Assembly: GCA_021769865.1 (NCBI GenBank)
Contig: JAETSB010000004.1
Location: 96,714 to 160,713, forward strand
Length of the DNA stretch: 64,000 nucleotides
DNA from: Oscillospiraceae bacterium
Lineage (GTDB): Bacteria; Bacillota; Clostridia; Oscillospirales; Oscillospiraceae
Direction: 5' to 3'
In this document: in pieces, positions 1 to 8,908 of the stretch
How the letters are laid out: each line of letters begins with the position of its first letter
How positions within the stretch are numbered: the first letter of the stretch is position 1
Notes under the pieces: model-generated
Databases searched by the model: none
What the model was told of the DNA's origin: nothing
The model's input: only the letters and a program-made list of their open reading frames with translations
Position numbers and translations under genes: made by a program

Positions 1-2
1 GC

Positions 3-677
3 GAGGGCCTCTTTGTGGAGACCGGAAAGGAGGGGCTGTCCGCCGTGGACGGGTCCCGGAAGAACGCCCTGGAGGGCCAATTATTCCAGGCGGAGGAAGC
101 CCTGAACCGCAATGATCTGGAGGGCGCGGAGGACGTATTGAACAACGGCGCGCCGGAGGCGGAGGAAGGCGGCCTCCCCGGCCTGCCGGGCCAGAAGGAT
201 GAGGAGACGCTCCCCGGCCTCCCGGGCCAGAAGGACGAGGAGAAGCTTCCCGGCCTCCCCGGGCAGGACGATGAGGAGGACGGCGAGCCCGCCCAGGGGG
301 CCGAGAGCGCCCAGGAGGCCGTGGAGGAGGGCAAGTGCGAGACCTGTGAGAAGCGGAAGTACCAGGACGGGTCCGACGACATGGGCGTCTCCTTCAAAAC
401 GCCCACCAACGTCAAGCCCGAGCAGGCGGCCTCTGCCGTCCGAGGCCATGAGATGGAGCACGTGGTCCGGGAGCAGGCCAAGGCCAAGCGGGAGGGCCGG
501 GAAGTGGTCAGCCAGAGCGTGACCATGCACACCGGCATCTGCCCGGAGTGCGGCAAGACCTATGTCTCCGGCGGCACCACCCACACCGTCACCAGGGCGG
601 CGCCGGAGAACGACTACGCCCAGCAGGAGCGGGAGGCCCAGAGGCCCACGCTGCCGGAGAAGCTGCAATTGCAGTAA
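3..677 (+). CDS. Putative zinc metalloprotease-like protein with HExxH motif, 5'-truncated by window edge
   Basis: The frame is open from the left edge. A GTG at 15 could start it, but no convincing RBS precedes it, so the gene probably begins upstream. Counting from that GTG, residues 54-88 carry three tandem LPGLPGQ(K/D)DEE repeats in an acidic linker, followed by CETC at 108-111, the sequence HEMEH at 145-149 (an HExxH zinc-protease signature) and CPEC at 176-179. The two CxxC pairs could hold a structural zinc. This resembles small Firmicutes proteins with an H-E-x-E-H helix and a CPECGKTYV segment, whose substrate I do not know. Protease activity is inferred from the motif only. A terminator follows directly, so it ends its transcription unit. 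Confidence 0.7.
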   Translation, partial: EGLFVETGKEGLSAVDGSRKNALEGQLFQAEEALNRNDLEGAEDVLNNGAPEAEEGGLPGLPGQKDEETLPGLPGQKDEEKLPGLPGQDDEEDGEPAQGAESAQEAVEEGKCETCEKRKYQDGSDDMGVSFKTPTNVKPEQAASAVRGHEMEHVVREQAKAKREGREVVSQSVTMHTGICPECGKTYVSGGTTHTVTRAAPENDYAQQEREAQRPTLPEKLQLQ

Positions 678-702
678 GCGGGTGATTTACATCATGAGGG
701 AA

Positions 703-730
703 ACAGGGCCCGCCGGCGGGCCCTGTTTTT
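703..730 (+). terminator. Rho-independent terminator
   Basis: A perfect palindrome, ACAGGGCCCGCC and its complement (703-726), is followed by a run of five T. It closes the HExxH gene's transcript. Confidence 0.85.
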
Positions 731-822
731 GTTCCGGAAACGCGGAACCTTTTCCCAGGAAAAACCGTCTATATAGATAACAGCCCCGCTTGGAAGACGG
801 GGCGGATAAGGAGGATGAACGG

Positions 823-1851
823 ATGAAAAGAGGACTTGCCCTGTTTCTGGCCGCGCTGCTGACGGCCCTGGCCCTCACCGCCTGCGGAGGAGACGGCTAC
901 AGCGGGGGGAGCGCAAGCGATTCCAGCGCCCCCGCCGCCAGCGAAAACCAGACGGCCTATGACACCGGCGGCGGAGACGAGTGGAAAAGCAAAACGATGG
1001 AGTTCGGCTTCGACGCCGACACTCCCGCCGAGGTCCCTGCCGAGGCGCAGGAGGCCGAGGACGGGACGGAGGACCGCCTGGCCAACGCCAAGATGGTCTA
1101 CACCGCCAGCGTAGAGGCGGAGACCCAGGACTTTGATACCTGCACCGCCTCCCTGGAGGAGCTGGTGGAGAAGCTGGGGGGCTACCTGGAGTACGCCTCC
1201 ATGGGCAGCTACGGCGACGGCAGCCGGAACGCCAGCTATACGGTCCGCATCCCCTCCGCCCGGTTCAAGGAGTTCCTGGCCAGCGTGGGGGAGATCGGCC
1301 ATGTGATCAGCCAGGACCAGAACGCGGACAACATCAGCGAGAGGTACTACGACACGGAGAGCCGCCTCACCACCCAGCGGACCAAAATGGAGCGTCTCCA
1401 GGCGCTGCTGGCCAAGGCGGAGAACATGGAGGACATCATCACCCTGGAGACCGCCATCAGCGAGACGGAGCTCCAGATCGAGCAGCTCACCGGGTCCCTG
1501 CGGCACTACGACGCCCTGGTGGACTACGCCACCGTGGAGCTCCGCCTCCGGGAGGTCCTGCGCCTCTCCACGGTGGAGGAGGCGCCGCCCACCTTTGGAA
1601 ACCGCCTGGGCAACGCCTTTACGGACGGCCTCCGCAGCTTCGGGGACTTCCTCCAGGGCCTGGCCATCTTCCTGGCCTACAACTGGATCTGGCTGCTGGT
1701 CCTGGCGCTGATCCTGCTGCTGGTGATCAAGCTGTCCAAGTGCAGCCAGGCCAGGCGGACGGAGACCTTCCGCCAGGCCCGGGAACGGGGAAGCGGCTTC
1801 TTCAAGCGGAAGAAGGACGAACCGAAAAACCCGGATGACAAACAGCCGTAA
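823..1851 (+). CDS. DUF4349-domain lipoprotein
   Basis: A 342-residue predicted surface lipoprotein. The start is ATG 823, eight bases after AAGGAGG (808-814); the TTG at 790 lies before that RBS. Residues 1-20 form a lipoprotein signal peptide and the lipobox ends LTAC with Cys21. A Ser/Gly/Glu-rich linker follows, then a DUF4349-type body from about residue 80 with the typical 'Y.A.VEAETQDFD' and 'R.P..RF..FLASVG' segments and a coiled-coil region around residues 175-215. A transmembrane segment (about 290-312) sits near a basic C-terminus. The family is common in Firmicutes and its function is unknown. It is probably monocistronic, as terminators lie on both sides. Confidence 0.88.
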   Translation: MKRGLALFLAALLTALALTACGGDGYSGGSASDSSAPAASENQTAYDTGGGDEWKSKTMEFGFDADTPAEVPAEAQEAEDGTEDRLANAKMVYTASVEAETQDFDTCTASLEELVEKLGGYLEYASMGSYGDGSRNASYTVRIPSARFKEFLASVGEIGHVISQDQNADNISERYYDTESRLTTQRTKMERLQALLAKAENMEDIITLETAISETELQIEQLTGSLRHYDALVDYATVELRLREVLRLSTVEEAPPTFGNRLGNAFTDGLRSFGDFLQGLAIFLAYNWIWLLVLALILLLVIKLSKCSQARRTETFRQARERGSGFFKRKKDEPKNPDDKQP

Positions 1852-1865
1852 AACTGCTATACTAA

Positions 1866-1895
1866 GGGGGCGGACAGATGTCCGCCCCCGTTTTT
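1866..1895 (+). terminator. Rho-independent terminator
   Basis: GGGGGCGGACA (1866-1876) pairs with TGTCCGCCCCC (1879-1889) and is followed by GTTTTT. It separates the lipoprotein gene from the MBL-fold gene. Confidence 0.85.
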
Positions 1896-1921
1896 CAAAT
1901 TTTCATAAGGAGGACATTCCG

Positions 1922-2551
1922 ATGAAGCTCACCTGGCTGGGCCACGCCTGCTTCCTGATGGAGCAGGACGGCTATACGATCCTGCTGGACCCCTACACCG
2001 GCGTGGAGGGCTATCCGCCCCTGACGGAGCGGAAGCTCCGCGTCAACAAGATTTTGTGCAGCCACGGCCACCACGACCACAGCGCCGCGGACCAGGCGGA
2101 GGCGGTCCCCTTCCAGGGAGACTGTCCCTTTGCGGTCCGCACGGTGAAGACCTGCCACGACGACCAGGGCGGGGCCCTCCGGGGAGAGAACACGGTCCAC
2201 ATTCTCTCGGCGGGCGGCGTGACCATCGCTCACCTGGGGGACCTGGGCCACCAGCTGACGGCGGAGCAGGTGAGGGCCATCGGCCCCCTGGACGCGGTCC
2301 TGATTCCCGTGGGCGGCTATTACACCGTGGACGCGAAGGGGGCCAAGGCCGTCTGCGAGGCGCTCGATCCCAGGTGCGTCATCCCCATGCACTACCGTCA
2401 CGCCCCCTACGGCCTGCCGGTGGTCGGCGGCGTGGAGGACTTCCTGGCCCTGTGGCCCCAGGCGGAGGTCCGGCGGCTGGAGGGCCCGTCCCTGGAGCTG
2501 GACGGAACCGCCCGGGGCGTGATGGTCCCCAAGTTCTGTGAGGAGGCCTGA
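1922..2551 (+). CDS. MBL-fold metal-dependent hydrolase
   Basis: A 209-residue metallo-beta-lactamase-fold protein of the UlaG/UPF0173-like (lactamase_B_3) group. ATG 1922 follows AAGGAGG (1907-1913) at good spacing; the open frame upstream from 1835 overlaps the previous gene and the terminator and is not used. The metal motif HGHHDH is at residues 48-53, further ligand candidates are in TCHDD, HLGDLG and PMHYRH, and the N-terminus has the family's WLGHA start. The natural substrate is unknown. The HAD phosphatase gene starts one base after this stop, so the two form an operon. Confidence 0.88.
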   Translation: MKLTWLGHACFLMEQDGYTILLDPYTGVEGYPPLTERKLRVNKILCSHGHHDHSAADQAEAVPFQGDCPFAVRTVKTCHDDQGGALRGENTVHILSAGGVTIAHLGDLGHQLTAEQVRAIGPLDAVLIPVGGYYTVDAKGAKAVCEALDPRCVIPMHYRHAPYGLPVVGGVEDFLALWPQAEVRRLEGPSLELDGTARGVMVPKFCEEA

Positions 2552-2552
2552 T

Positions 2553-3209
2553 ATGTACCGCTATATCCTTTTCGACCTGGACGGCACCCTGACGGACTCC
2601 CGGGAGGGCATCGTCCACTGCGTCCGGGAGACCATCCTGAGTTACGGCGACCCGATTCCGGAGGAGGGAGTTCTTCTCCGCTTCATCGGCCCGCCCCTCC
2701 AGGACTCCTTCATCCGCTTCTGCGGCTACAGCGCCGAAAAGGCGGCGGAGGCCGTGGAGCGCTTCCGCCTGCTCTACGAGCCCGTGGGCCAGTACGAGAA
2801 CCGGGCGGCCCCCGGCATGGCGGAGGTCATGGGCCGCTTGAGGGAACAGGGCCGCGTGCTGGCCCTGGCGTCCTCCAAGCCGGAGAATCTCTGCGTCTCC
2901 ATCTGCGCCCGGTTCGGCTTCACGCCCCACCTCTCCGCCCTGGTGGGCAGCCCGCCCCACGGGGACTGGGAGAAGGAGGACGTGGTCCGGGAGGTCCTGC
3001 GCCAGTTAGGGCTGACGGAAGAGGACCTCCCCCAGGCGCTGATGGTGGGAGACCGGAAATTCGACGTGCTGGGAGCCCGGGCCTGCGGCGTGGACTGCGC
3101 CGGGGTGGAGTTCTTCGGCTACGCCCCGCCGGGAGAGCTGGAGGAGGCCGGGGCCGTGGCGGTGGTGAAGACGCCGGAGGAGCTGGAGGAATTCATCCTC
3201 ACTCACTGA
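2553..3209 (+). CDS. HAD-family phosphatase, phosphoglycolate phosphatase/5'-nucleotidase type
   Basis: A 218-residue HAD hydrolase. Motif I DLDGTLTDS is at residues 7-15, with the nucleophile Asp and acid/base Asp both present; a motif II Ser/Lys segment lies in ALASSKPE and motif III/IV in MVGDRKFDV. A helical cap follows motif I, as in PGP/PpaX-type phosphatases and in the nucleotidases that share DLDGTLTDS. ATG 2553 lies behind AGGAGG (2541-2546) inside the end of the preceding MBL gene. The exact substrate cannot be read from sequence. It is convergent with the DUF421 gene, and the stops overlap by seven bases. Confidence 0.87.
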   Translation: MYRYILFDLDGTLTDSREGIVHCVRETILSYGDPIPEEGVLLRFIGPPLQDSFIRFCGYSAEKAAEAVERFRLLYEPVGQYENRAAPGMAEVMGRLREQGRVLALASSKPENLCVSICARFGFTPHLSALVGSPPHGDWEKEDVVREVLRQLGLTEEDLPQALMVGDRKFDVLGARACGVDCAGVEFFGYAPPGELEEAGAVAVVKTPEELEEFILTH

Positions 3210-3922
3210 CCGGAAACGTCCGATTTCCGCCTCGGGTCCATGGGAAAGACGGTCAGCTCCTCTCCCCCGCCCCAGAGGGCCAGAAAGACCTCCCCCTCGT
3301 CCCGGTAGCCCTGGCGGAGGAGGCCGCGGCGGACCCACTCGTCCTCCTTCCCCGCCTGGCGGAGGTTGCCGTGAAGCAGCTTCCCGTCCATGACGAAGGG
3401 GGTCTGGACCTGGGACTGGGAAGGGTTCTTGTTCAGGTCCGCCGGAGTGGCGGGGCGGTCCGTTTCTTTCGGCAGGAAGCTGACGGTACCGTTGTGCTCA
3501 AAGACCGCCGTCTGGAGCTGGCTCAGGTCGAACCAGCCGCCGATGCGGCAGTAGGTCAGAAACTCGCTCAGGTCCAGCTTGGCCTTTTTCAGGTTCTCCC
3601 GGTAGATGACGCCGTCCTCCAGCAGCACCAGGGGCCGCCCGGTGACAAGGGCCCGGGCCTTCAGGGACTTGCTGGTCAGCAGGGAGATGCCCGCGGCCAC
3701 CAGGCCGTAGACAATGAGGGCGGCGAGAGGCTTGTGGGGCGCCTCCAATTCGGTTGCCAGCTCCGCCGCGACAGAGCCGATGGTGATGCCCACCACGTAG
3801 TCGAACATGGTCATCTGGGACACCTGCTTGGCCCCCATCAGCTTGGTGAGGAGAAACAGCGCCAGGATGGACAGCAGGGCGGTCAGGATGGTCATGCCGG
3901 TGTCCTGCAGAATTTGGGTCAT
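3203..3922 (-). CDS. DUF421 (YetF-type) membrane protein
   Basis: A 239-residue protein with three N-terminal membrane segments (roughly residues 8-28, 40-58 and 65-85) followed by a cytosolic YetF-like domain. Typical family segments are KLMGAKQVSQMTMFDYVVGI in the membrane part and a YCRIGGWFDLSQLQTAVFE stretch in the soluble part, then the F-DGKL---NL--AG pattern. B. subtilis YetF/YdfS relatives are linked to spores and the envelope, but the biochemical role is unknown. The RBS GGAGG is 9-13 bases upstream of the ATG. The C-terminal end overlaps the HAD gene tail-to-tail. A CTGTCA-N5-TGACAG inverted repeat sits just upstream (3945-3961). Confidence 0.85.
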   Translation of the reverse strand: MTQILQDTGMTILTALLSILALFLLTKLMGAKQVSQMTMFDYVVGITIGSVAAELATELEAPHKPLAALIVYGLVAAGISLLTSKSLKARALVTGRPLVLLEDGVIYRENLKKAKLDLSEFLTYCRIGGWFDLSQLQTAVFEHNGTVSFLPKETDRPATPADLNKNPSQSQVQTPFVMDGKLLHGNLRQAGKEDEWVRRGLLRQGYRDEGEVFLALWGGGEELTVFPMDPRRKSDVSGQ

Positions 3923-3988
3923 AAAGAACGCCTCCCGTGGTAACTGTCAGTTGGTGACAGTATGCCGCGGGGGGCGCGTTTTATACGA

Positions 3989-5320
3989 TTATACGGTTTC
4001 TTTTGCGGAGGCGTGCTCTTGTGCCGCGGCGGTGCGCTCCACGGCCTGGTCGTTGGTATGTACGTTGATATACCGCCCCTTCAGCTTCGAGTGGAGAATG
4101 GTCTGGCTGGAGTAGAGCCCCCCGTAGCCGGAGAGGACGTAGCTGACGCAGCAGGCCAGGGCGAAGTACAAAAGCCCGCCGCTGCCAAACAGTTCGATGG
4201 CCAGGGCGATGGAGGCCAGGGGGCAGTTGGTGGCCCCGCAGAACACGGACACCAGCCCCAGGGCGGCGGCGAAGCCCGCCGGAAGCCCCAGCAGCGGCCC
4301 CGCCGCGCAGCCGAAGGCCGCCCCCACGAAGAAGGAGGGCACCACCTCCCCGCCCTTGAAGCCCGCGGCCAGGGTGACGGCGGTGAAGAGGATCTTCCAC
4401 AAAAAGGCGGAGGGACGGACGCTCCCCTCCTCCACGGCGGCGGCGATGACCTGCATCCCCGCGCCGTTGTAGTCCGTGGTCCCGCAGAGGAAGGTCAGCG
4501 CGATCACGGCGCAGCCCCCGGCGAAGGCCCGGAGCCAGGGATTGGGAAGGCGCTTGTGGAGCTGGTGCTCTGTGAAGCGGATGGTCCCGCAGAACACCAC
4601 GGATAACAGCCCGCACAGAGCCGCCAGAATCCCCGCCCGGACCAGCAGCCCCGCCGCCAGCTCGGGAGCTTCCACGGCGAAGGCGGTGGGGGCCACCCCC
4701 AGCAGGCGGGAGATGCCGTAGGCCTCCAGCGCCCCGATGAGGGCGGGGAAAAAGGCGGCGTGGTAAAAGGAGTCCACGCTGACCACGGCGATGGAGAACA
4801 CCGCCGCCGCCAGGGGCGTGCCGAAGAGGGCGGTGAAGAAAGCCGCCATGCCGGTGGTGGTGGCGACGCGGAGGTCCCGCTCGTCAAAGCCGAAGAGCCG
4901 CCCGGCCCGGTAGCCCAGGGCCCCGCCCATTTGCAAAGCCGCCCCCTCCCGCCCGGCGGAGCCGCCGCACAGGTGAGTCAGCACCGTCCCCAGGAAGATG
5001 GCGGGGACCAGCAGGATGGAGATGCTCCCTCCGGCGTGGACCTCGTTGAAGATGTCGTTGGTGCCCTGGCCCTCGGTGCCCAGCAGCTTGTAGAGCCCCA
5101 CGATCCCAAGGCCCGCCAGGGGCAGGCCATAGAGCAGCCAGGGGTACTCCCCCCGGAGCTCCGTCACGAGTTCCACCGCCACGTGAAACGCCGTTCCCAC
5201 CAGACCGCAGGAGACGCCCGCCGCCGTGGCCAGCAGCAGCCACTTCCCCAGGGCCCTGCCGTAGAGCAGGACCAGGCCCCAGCGGGCCCGGAGGTCCCGC
5301 TTGATGTTGTCCAATGTCAT
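3989..5320 (-). CDS. CLC-family chloride/fluoride channel or antiporter
   Basis: A 443-residue polytopic membrane protein of the CLC superfamily. The start at 5320 is behind a GGAGGG RBS; a longer open frame to 5431 crosses the promoter and is rejected. Visible family segments are GTEGQGTND near the first ion-binding loop (degenerate compared with GSGIP), GREGAALQMG (equivalent of GKEGP, with the gating Glu) and GGEVVPSFFVGAAFG (equivalent of GxFxP). There are ten or more hydrophobic helices and no C-terminal CBS domains. The GREG-type motif is also seen in fluoride-exporting CLC-F proteins, so fluoride/proton exchange is possible but not proven; I see no fluoride riboswitch upstream. Confidence 0.85.
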   Translation of the reverse strand: MTLDNIKRDLRARWGLVLLYGRALGKWLLLATAAGVSCGLVGTAFHVAVELVTELRGEYPWLLYGLPLAGLGIVGLYKLLGTEGQGTNDIFNEVHAGGSISILLVPAIFLGTVLTHLCGGSAGREGAALQMGGALGYRAGRLFGFDERDLRVATTTGMAAFFTALFGTPLAAAVFSIAVVSVDSFYHAAFFPALIGALEAYGISRLLGVAPTAFAVEAPELAAGLLVRAGILAALCGLLSVVFCGTIRFTEHQLHKRLPNPWLRAFAGGCAVIALTFLCGTTDYNGAGMQVIAAAVEEGSVRPSAFLWKILFTAVTLAAGFKGGEVVPSFFVGAAFGCAAGPLLGLPAGFAAALGLVSVFCGATNCPLASIALAIELFGSGGLLYFALACCVSYVLSGYGGLYSSQTILHSKLKGRYINVHTNDQAVERTAAAQEHASAKETV

Positions 5321-5376
5321 GTCGTCCCTCCGCCTTTCCCCGCCGGGACGGGGACTTCTTAACACGTTCTTGATAC

Positions 5377-5404
5377 AGTATATCAATTTTTTTGCGGAAT
5401 GCAA
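5377..5404 (-). promoter_or_regulatory. Sigma-A promoter of the CLC gene, with overlapping palindrome
   Basis: Minus strand TTGCAT (5399-5404), 16-bp spacer, TATACT (5377-5382). An inverted repeat TTGATA-N5-TATCAA at 5370-5386 covers the -10 box and could be an operator. Confidence 0.65.
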
Positions 5405-5458
5405 GCGGCGGGGGCGGAAAGAAAGGTACACCTTTTTATAGAAAATTTAGGAAGACGG

Positions 5459-5487
5459 TTGATTCCGGTAAAAAAATCCTGTATACT
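5459..5487 (+). promoter_or_regulatory. Sigma-A promoter of the serine operon
   Basis: TTGATT (5459-5464), 17-bp spacer, TATACT (5482-5487). The leader to serC is only about 60 bases, too short for a T-box or known riboswitch. Confidence 0.75.
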
Positions 5488-5552
5488 ATAGCCAGGAAAG
5501 CGGCCCCCAAGGGGGCGAAAATTGTGAAATTTCTTGAATGGAGGAACGCGCT

Positions 5553-6641
5553 ATGAAATACGGCCGCACCTACAACTTCTCCGCCGGACCCGCCATGATG
5601 CCGGAGCCTGTCCTGGAGGAGATCGCCGCCGAGATGATGAACTACCGCGGGAGCGGCATGTGCGTCATGGAGATGAGCCACCGGAGCAAGGTGTTCCAGC
5701 AGATCCGGGACGAGGCGGAGGCGGACCTGCGCAAGCTCATGGGTATTCCCGACAACTACAAGGTCCTCTTCATCCAGGGCGGCGGCACGGTCCAGTTCGC
5801 CATGGTGGCCATGAACCTGATGAAAAACGGGGTGGCCTGCTACGTGGAGACCGGCGCCTGGTCCAAGAAGGCCATCGCCGAGGCGAAGAAGTACGGCGAG
5901 GTCAAGATCGTGGCCTCCTCCGCAGACAAGAACTTCTCCTATATCCCCGACTGCTCGGACCTGGACATCCCCGACAACGCGGACTATGTCTATATCTGCG
6001 AAAACGAGACCATCAACGGCACCACCTACTTCAACCTACCCAATACCAAGGGCAAGGTTCTGGTGTCCGACCAGTCCAGCATGTTCCTCTCCCGGCCCTG
6101 CGACGTTGAGAAGTACGGCCTCATCTGGGGCGGCGTGCAGAAGAACGTGGGCCCGGCGGGCATGGCGGTGGTCATCATCCGGGAGGACCTGCTGCGGGAC
6201 GACCTGCCAAAATTTGTCCCCACCTATATGAGCTACAAGACCCACGCGGACAACGACTCTCTCTACAACACCCCCAACTGCTGGGCCATCTACTGCTGCG
6301 GGAAGGTCTTCAAGTACCTGCTGGACAACGGCGGCCTGGAGGCGATGAACCGGCGCAACGAGGAGAAGGCGAAGATCCTCTACGACTTCCTGGACCAGAG
6401 CAAGCTCTTCACCGGGGCCGTGCGGAAGGAGGACCGCTCCCTCATGAACGTGCCTTTCGTCACCCCCAGCAAGGAGCAGGATGCCGACGTGGTGGCCGCC
6501 AGCAAGGCGGCGGGCTTCGACAACCTCAAGGGCCACAAGAGCGTGGGCGGCCTCCGGGCCTCCATCTACAACGCCATGCCCAAGGAGGGCGTGGAGGCTC
6601 TGGTGGAGTTCCTGAAAAAATACGAGCAAGAGCACGCGTAA
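5553..6641 (+). CDS. serC: Phosphoserine aminotransferase
   Basis: A 362-residue class V PLP aminotransferase that converts 3-phosphohydroxypyruvate and glutamate to phosphoserine and 2-oxoglutarate. The N-terminus YNFSAGPAMMPEPVLEE is diagnostic of SerC. QGGGTVQFAMVAMNL binds the cofactor phosphate and the PLP lysine lies in GGVQKNVGPAG. The length is normal for the family. The ATG at 5553 is chosen over 5538 because GGAGG (5540-5544) sits between them. It is first in serC-serA-sdaA, read from the promoter at 5459. With serA it makes phosphoserine; no serB is nearby, so the phosphatase must be encoded elsewhere or be a HAD enzyme. Confidence 0.95.
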   Translation: MKYGRTYNFSAGPAMMPEPVLEEIAAEMMNYRGSGMCVMEMSHRSKVFQQIRDEAEADLRKLMGIPDNYKVLFIQGGGTVQFAMVAMNLMKNGVACYVETGAWSKKAIAEAKKYGEVKIVASSADKNFSYIPDCSDLDIPDNADYVYICENETINGTTYFNLPNTKGKVLVSDQSSMFLSRPCDVEKYGLIWGGVQKNVGPAGMAVVIIREDLLRDDLPKFVPTYMSYKTHADNDSLYNTPNCWAIYCCGKVFKYLLDNGGLEAMNRRNEEKAKILYDFLDQSKLFTGAVRKEDRSLMNVPFVTPSKEQDADVVAASKAAGFDNLKGHKSVGGLRASIYNAMPKEGVEALVEFLKKYEQEHA

Positions 6642-6735
6642 GCGTGTGCTCCCGCCCATCCCCCATTGGGCGGTACCCTTGCGCTGTCGATGCCCCTGGG
6701 GTGCATCGAGAACGAATGAAAGGGGTACTATAATT

Positions 6736-7650
6736 ATGTTGAAACGCGTATTGGTCACCGATGGAATGGACGCCTCCGCCGTGGAGAAGCTGCGCTCGGA
6801 CGGCTATGAGGTGGTGGAGCAGTTCTATGAGCCCGACGCCCTGGGCCCCGCCCTGCGGGACTTCGACGCCGTCATCATCCGCTCCGCCACCAAGATCAAG
6901 GAGCCTCAGATCGACGCCGCCCGGGGCGGCCGGCTGAAGCTCATCATCCGGGCCGGGGTGGGCATGGACAACATCGCCATCCCCTACGCCGAGGCGGCGG
7001 GCATCGCTGTGCGGAACACCCCCCGGGCCTCCTCCAACGCCGTGGCGGAGCTGGCTCTGGCCCTGCTCTTCTCCTGCGCCCGGAGCATCTCCATTGCCGG
7101 GCACACCATGCGGGAGAACAAGTGGGAGAAGAAGGCCTACTCCAAGGGCTTTGAGCTGGTGGGAAAGACCGCCGGGATCATCGGCTATGGCCGCATCGGC
7201 CGGCTGGTGGGGGACAAGTGCCAGGCTTTGGGCATGAAGGTCCTCTCCACCGTCCACCGCAACAAGCCGGAGGGCTGCGAGTGCGAGACCATGAAATTCG
7301 TCTCCATGGACGAGCTGCTGGCGGGGGCCGACGTGCTGATCCTCTGCGCCCCCGGCGGGGAGAAGGCCCTGGTGGACGCCGAGTCTCTGGCGAAGATGAA
7401 GGACGGCGTGGTGATCGTCAACGTCTCCCGGGGCAGCAACGTGGACGAGGCCGCCCTTCTGGAGGCTCTGAACTCCGGCAAGGTCCGGGCGGCGGGCCTG
7501 GACGTTTGGCTCAGCGAGAAGGATCCCAACTGGGCCCTGGCCACACACGCGGCGGTCTCCTGTACGCCCCACATCGGCGCGGGCACCAGGGAGGCCCAGA
7601 AGCGCATTGGCCAGGAGCTGGTGGACATCGTGGAGGGCTTTGCCCTCTGA
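6736..7650 (+). CDS. serA: D-3-phosphoglycerate dehydrogenase, short form
   Basis: A 304-residue NAD-dependent 2-hydroxyacid dehydrogenase. The Rossmann motif GYGRIG lies in GIIGYGRIGRLVGDK, the catalytic Arg in VNVSRGSNVDE, and the His in TPHIGAGT. The chain stops right after the substrate/nucleotide domains, so the C-terminal ACT domain used for serine feedback inhibition in long SerA proteins is absent. ATG 6736 follows a modest AAAGGGG RBS. The position directly after serC supports phosphoglycerate as the substrate rather than another 2-hydroxyacid. The lack of an ACT domain suggests serine inhibition is absent or achieved otherwise. Confidence 0.92.
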   Translation: MLKRVLVTDGMDASAVEKLRSDGYEVVEQFYEPDALGPALRDFDAVIIRSATKIKEPQIDAARGGRLKLIIRAGVGMDNIAIPYAEAAGIAVRNTPRASSNAVAELALALLFSCARSISIAGHTMRENKWEKKAYSKGFELVGKTAGIIGYGRIGRLVGDKCQALGMKVLSTVHRNKPEGCECETMKFVSMDELLAGADVLILCAPGGEKALVDAESLAKMKDGVVIVNVSRGSNVDEAALLEALNSGKVRAAGLDVWLSEKDPNWALATHAAVSCTPHIGAGTREAQKRIGQELVDIVEGFAL

Positions 7651-7681
7651 GGGCGAACACGCCGGGGGGTAATTGAACGCC

Positions 7682-8887
7682 ATGAGATCGATTCGTGACA
7701 TCTACAAGGTGGGCCGCGGCCCGTCCAGCTCTCACACCATGGGTCCCGCCCGGGCCGCCGCCATGTTCCGGGAGGAGACGCCGGAGGCGGACGCCTACCG
7801 GGCGGTGCTGTACGGCTCTTTGTCCAAGACGGGAAAGGGCCACGGCACGGACCGCATTCTGACGGAGACCTTCGCCCCTCTTCCCACGGAGATCGTCTTT
7901 TCCAAGGAGACCGTGGAAAAGCATCCCAACACCCTGGACCTGACCGCCTTTCAGGGCGGGCGGGAGCTGTGTACCCGTCGGGTGTACAGCGTCGGCGGCG
8001 GGGACCTGGAGTGGGAAGGGGGCCCCGCCCCCCAACAGGAGCAGGAGACCTATTTTGAAAACTCCTTTGCGGAGATCAAGGAGTTCTGTGAGTTCCGCTA
8101 TATCAGTCTCACCGACTATGTGGAGTTGAACGAGGGGGCGGACATCTGGGACGACCTGCTGGAGATCTGGGCGGTGATGCAGGCTTCCATTCAAGAGGGC
8201 CTCGCCGCCTCCGGGGAGCTGCCCGGAGGGCTCCGCATTGAGCGGAAGGCCAAGTCCATCCACGACCATATCCTGGTCAACAAGCACCCGGAAATCATCG
8301 AGTGCCAGCAGGTGTGCTCCTACGCCTACGCCGTCTCGGAGCAGAACGCCGGAAACGGCGTCGTGGTCACCGCCCCCACCTGCGGCTCCTGCGGCGTGCT
8401 CCCGGCGGTTCTCTATTACTTCAAAGACAAGCGGGGCCTCAGCGATCTGGACATTGCCCACGCCCTGGGAGTGGCGGGGCTGTTCGGCGCGCTGGCGAAG
8501 CGCAACGCCTCCGTCTCGGGGGCGGAGTGCGGCTGCCAGGCGGAGATCGGCGTGGCTTGCGCCATGGCCGCCGCCGCCCTGGGGCAGCTCTTCGGGTACT
8601 CCGTCAAGCGCATCGAGTACGCCGCCGAGGTGGCCCTGGAGCACCACCTGGGTCTGACCTGCGACCCCATCTGCGGTCTGGTCCAGATTCCCTGCATTGA
8701 GCGCAACGCCGTGGCGGCCATGCGGGCCATCAACTCCGCCAACCTGGCGTATTTTCTGGCGGAGACCCGGCGCATCAGCTACGATATGGTGCTCAAGACC
8801 ATGTACGAGACCGGCATCCACCTGAACCGGGGCTACCGGGAGACCTCCGAGGGGGGTCTGGCCCGGCTGTACTCCCGGCGGGGGTGA
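7682..8887 (+). CDS. sdaA: L-serine ammonia-lyase (dehydratase), single-chain iron-sulfur type
   Basis: A 401-residue enzyme that deaminates L-serine to pyruvate and ammonia with an oxygen-labile [4Fe-4S] cluster. Beta and alpha domains are on one chain: the N-terminal beta part has RGPSSSHTMGPARAA, and the alpha part has TCGSCGVLPAVLY, ECGCQAEIGVACAMAAAAL and CDPICGLVQIPCIERNAVAA with the cluster cysteines. ATG 7682 matches the usual MxSIRxxYKxGRGPSSSHT start and has GGGGGG 12 bases upstream; a TTG at 7673 is the alternative. It is third in the operon with serC and serA, a biosynthetic pathway paired with a serine-degrading enzyme. A strong terminator follows. Confidence 0.94.
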   Translation: MRSIRDIYKVGRGPSSSHTMGPARAAAMFREETPEADAYRAVLYGSLSKTGKGHGTDRILTETFAPLPTEIVFSKETVEKHPNTLDLTAFQGGRELCTRRVYSVGGGDLEWEGGPAPQQEQETYFENSFAEIKEFCEFRYISLTDYVELNEGADIWDDLLEIWAVMQASIQEGLAASGELPGGLRIERKAKSIHDHILVNKHPEIIECQQVCSYAYAVSEQNAGNGVVVTAPTCGSCGVLPAVLYYFKDKRGLSDLDIAHALGVAGLFGALAKRNASVSGAECGCQAEIGVACAMAAAALGQLFGYSVKRIEYAAEVALEHHLGLTCDPICGLVQIPCIERNAVAAMRAINSANLAYFLAETRRISYDMVLKTMYETGIHLNRGYRETSEGGLARLYSRRG

Positions 8888-8908
8888 GCCCGAAATCGCG
8901 AACGGAGA

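Noticed and set aside
5320..5552. Riboswitch (fluoride or T-box) upstream of the CLC gene or serC
   Set aside because: Both leaders are short, and no conserved fluoride-riboswitch or T-box elements were seen.
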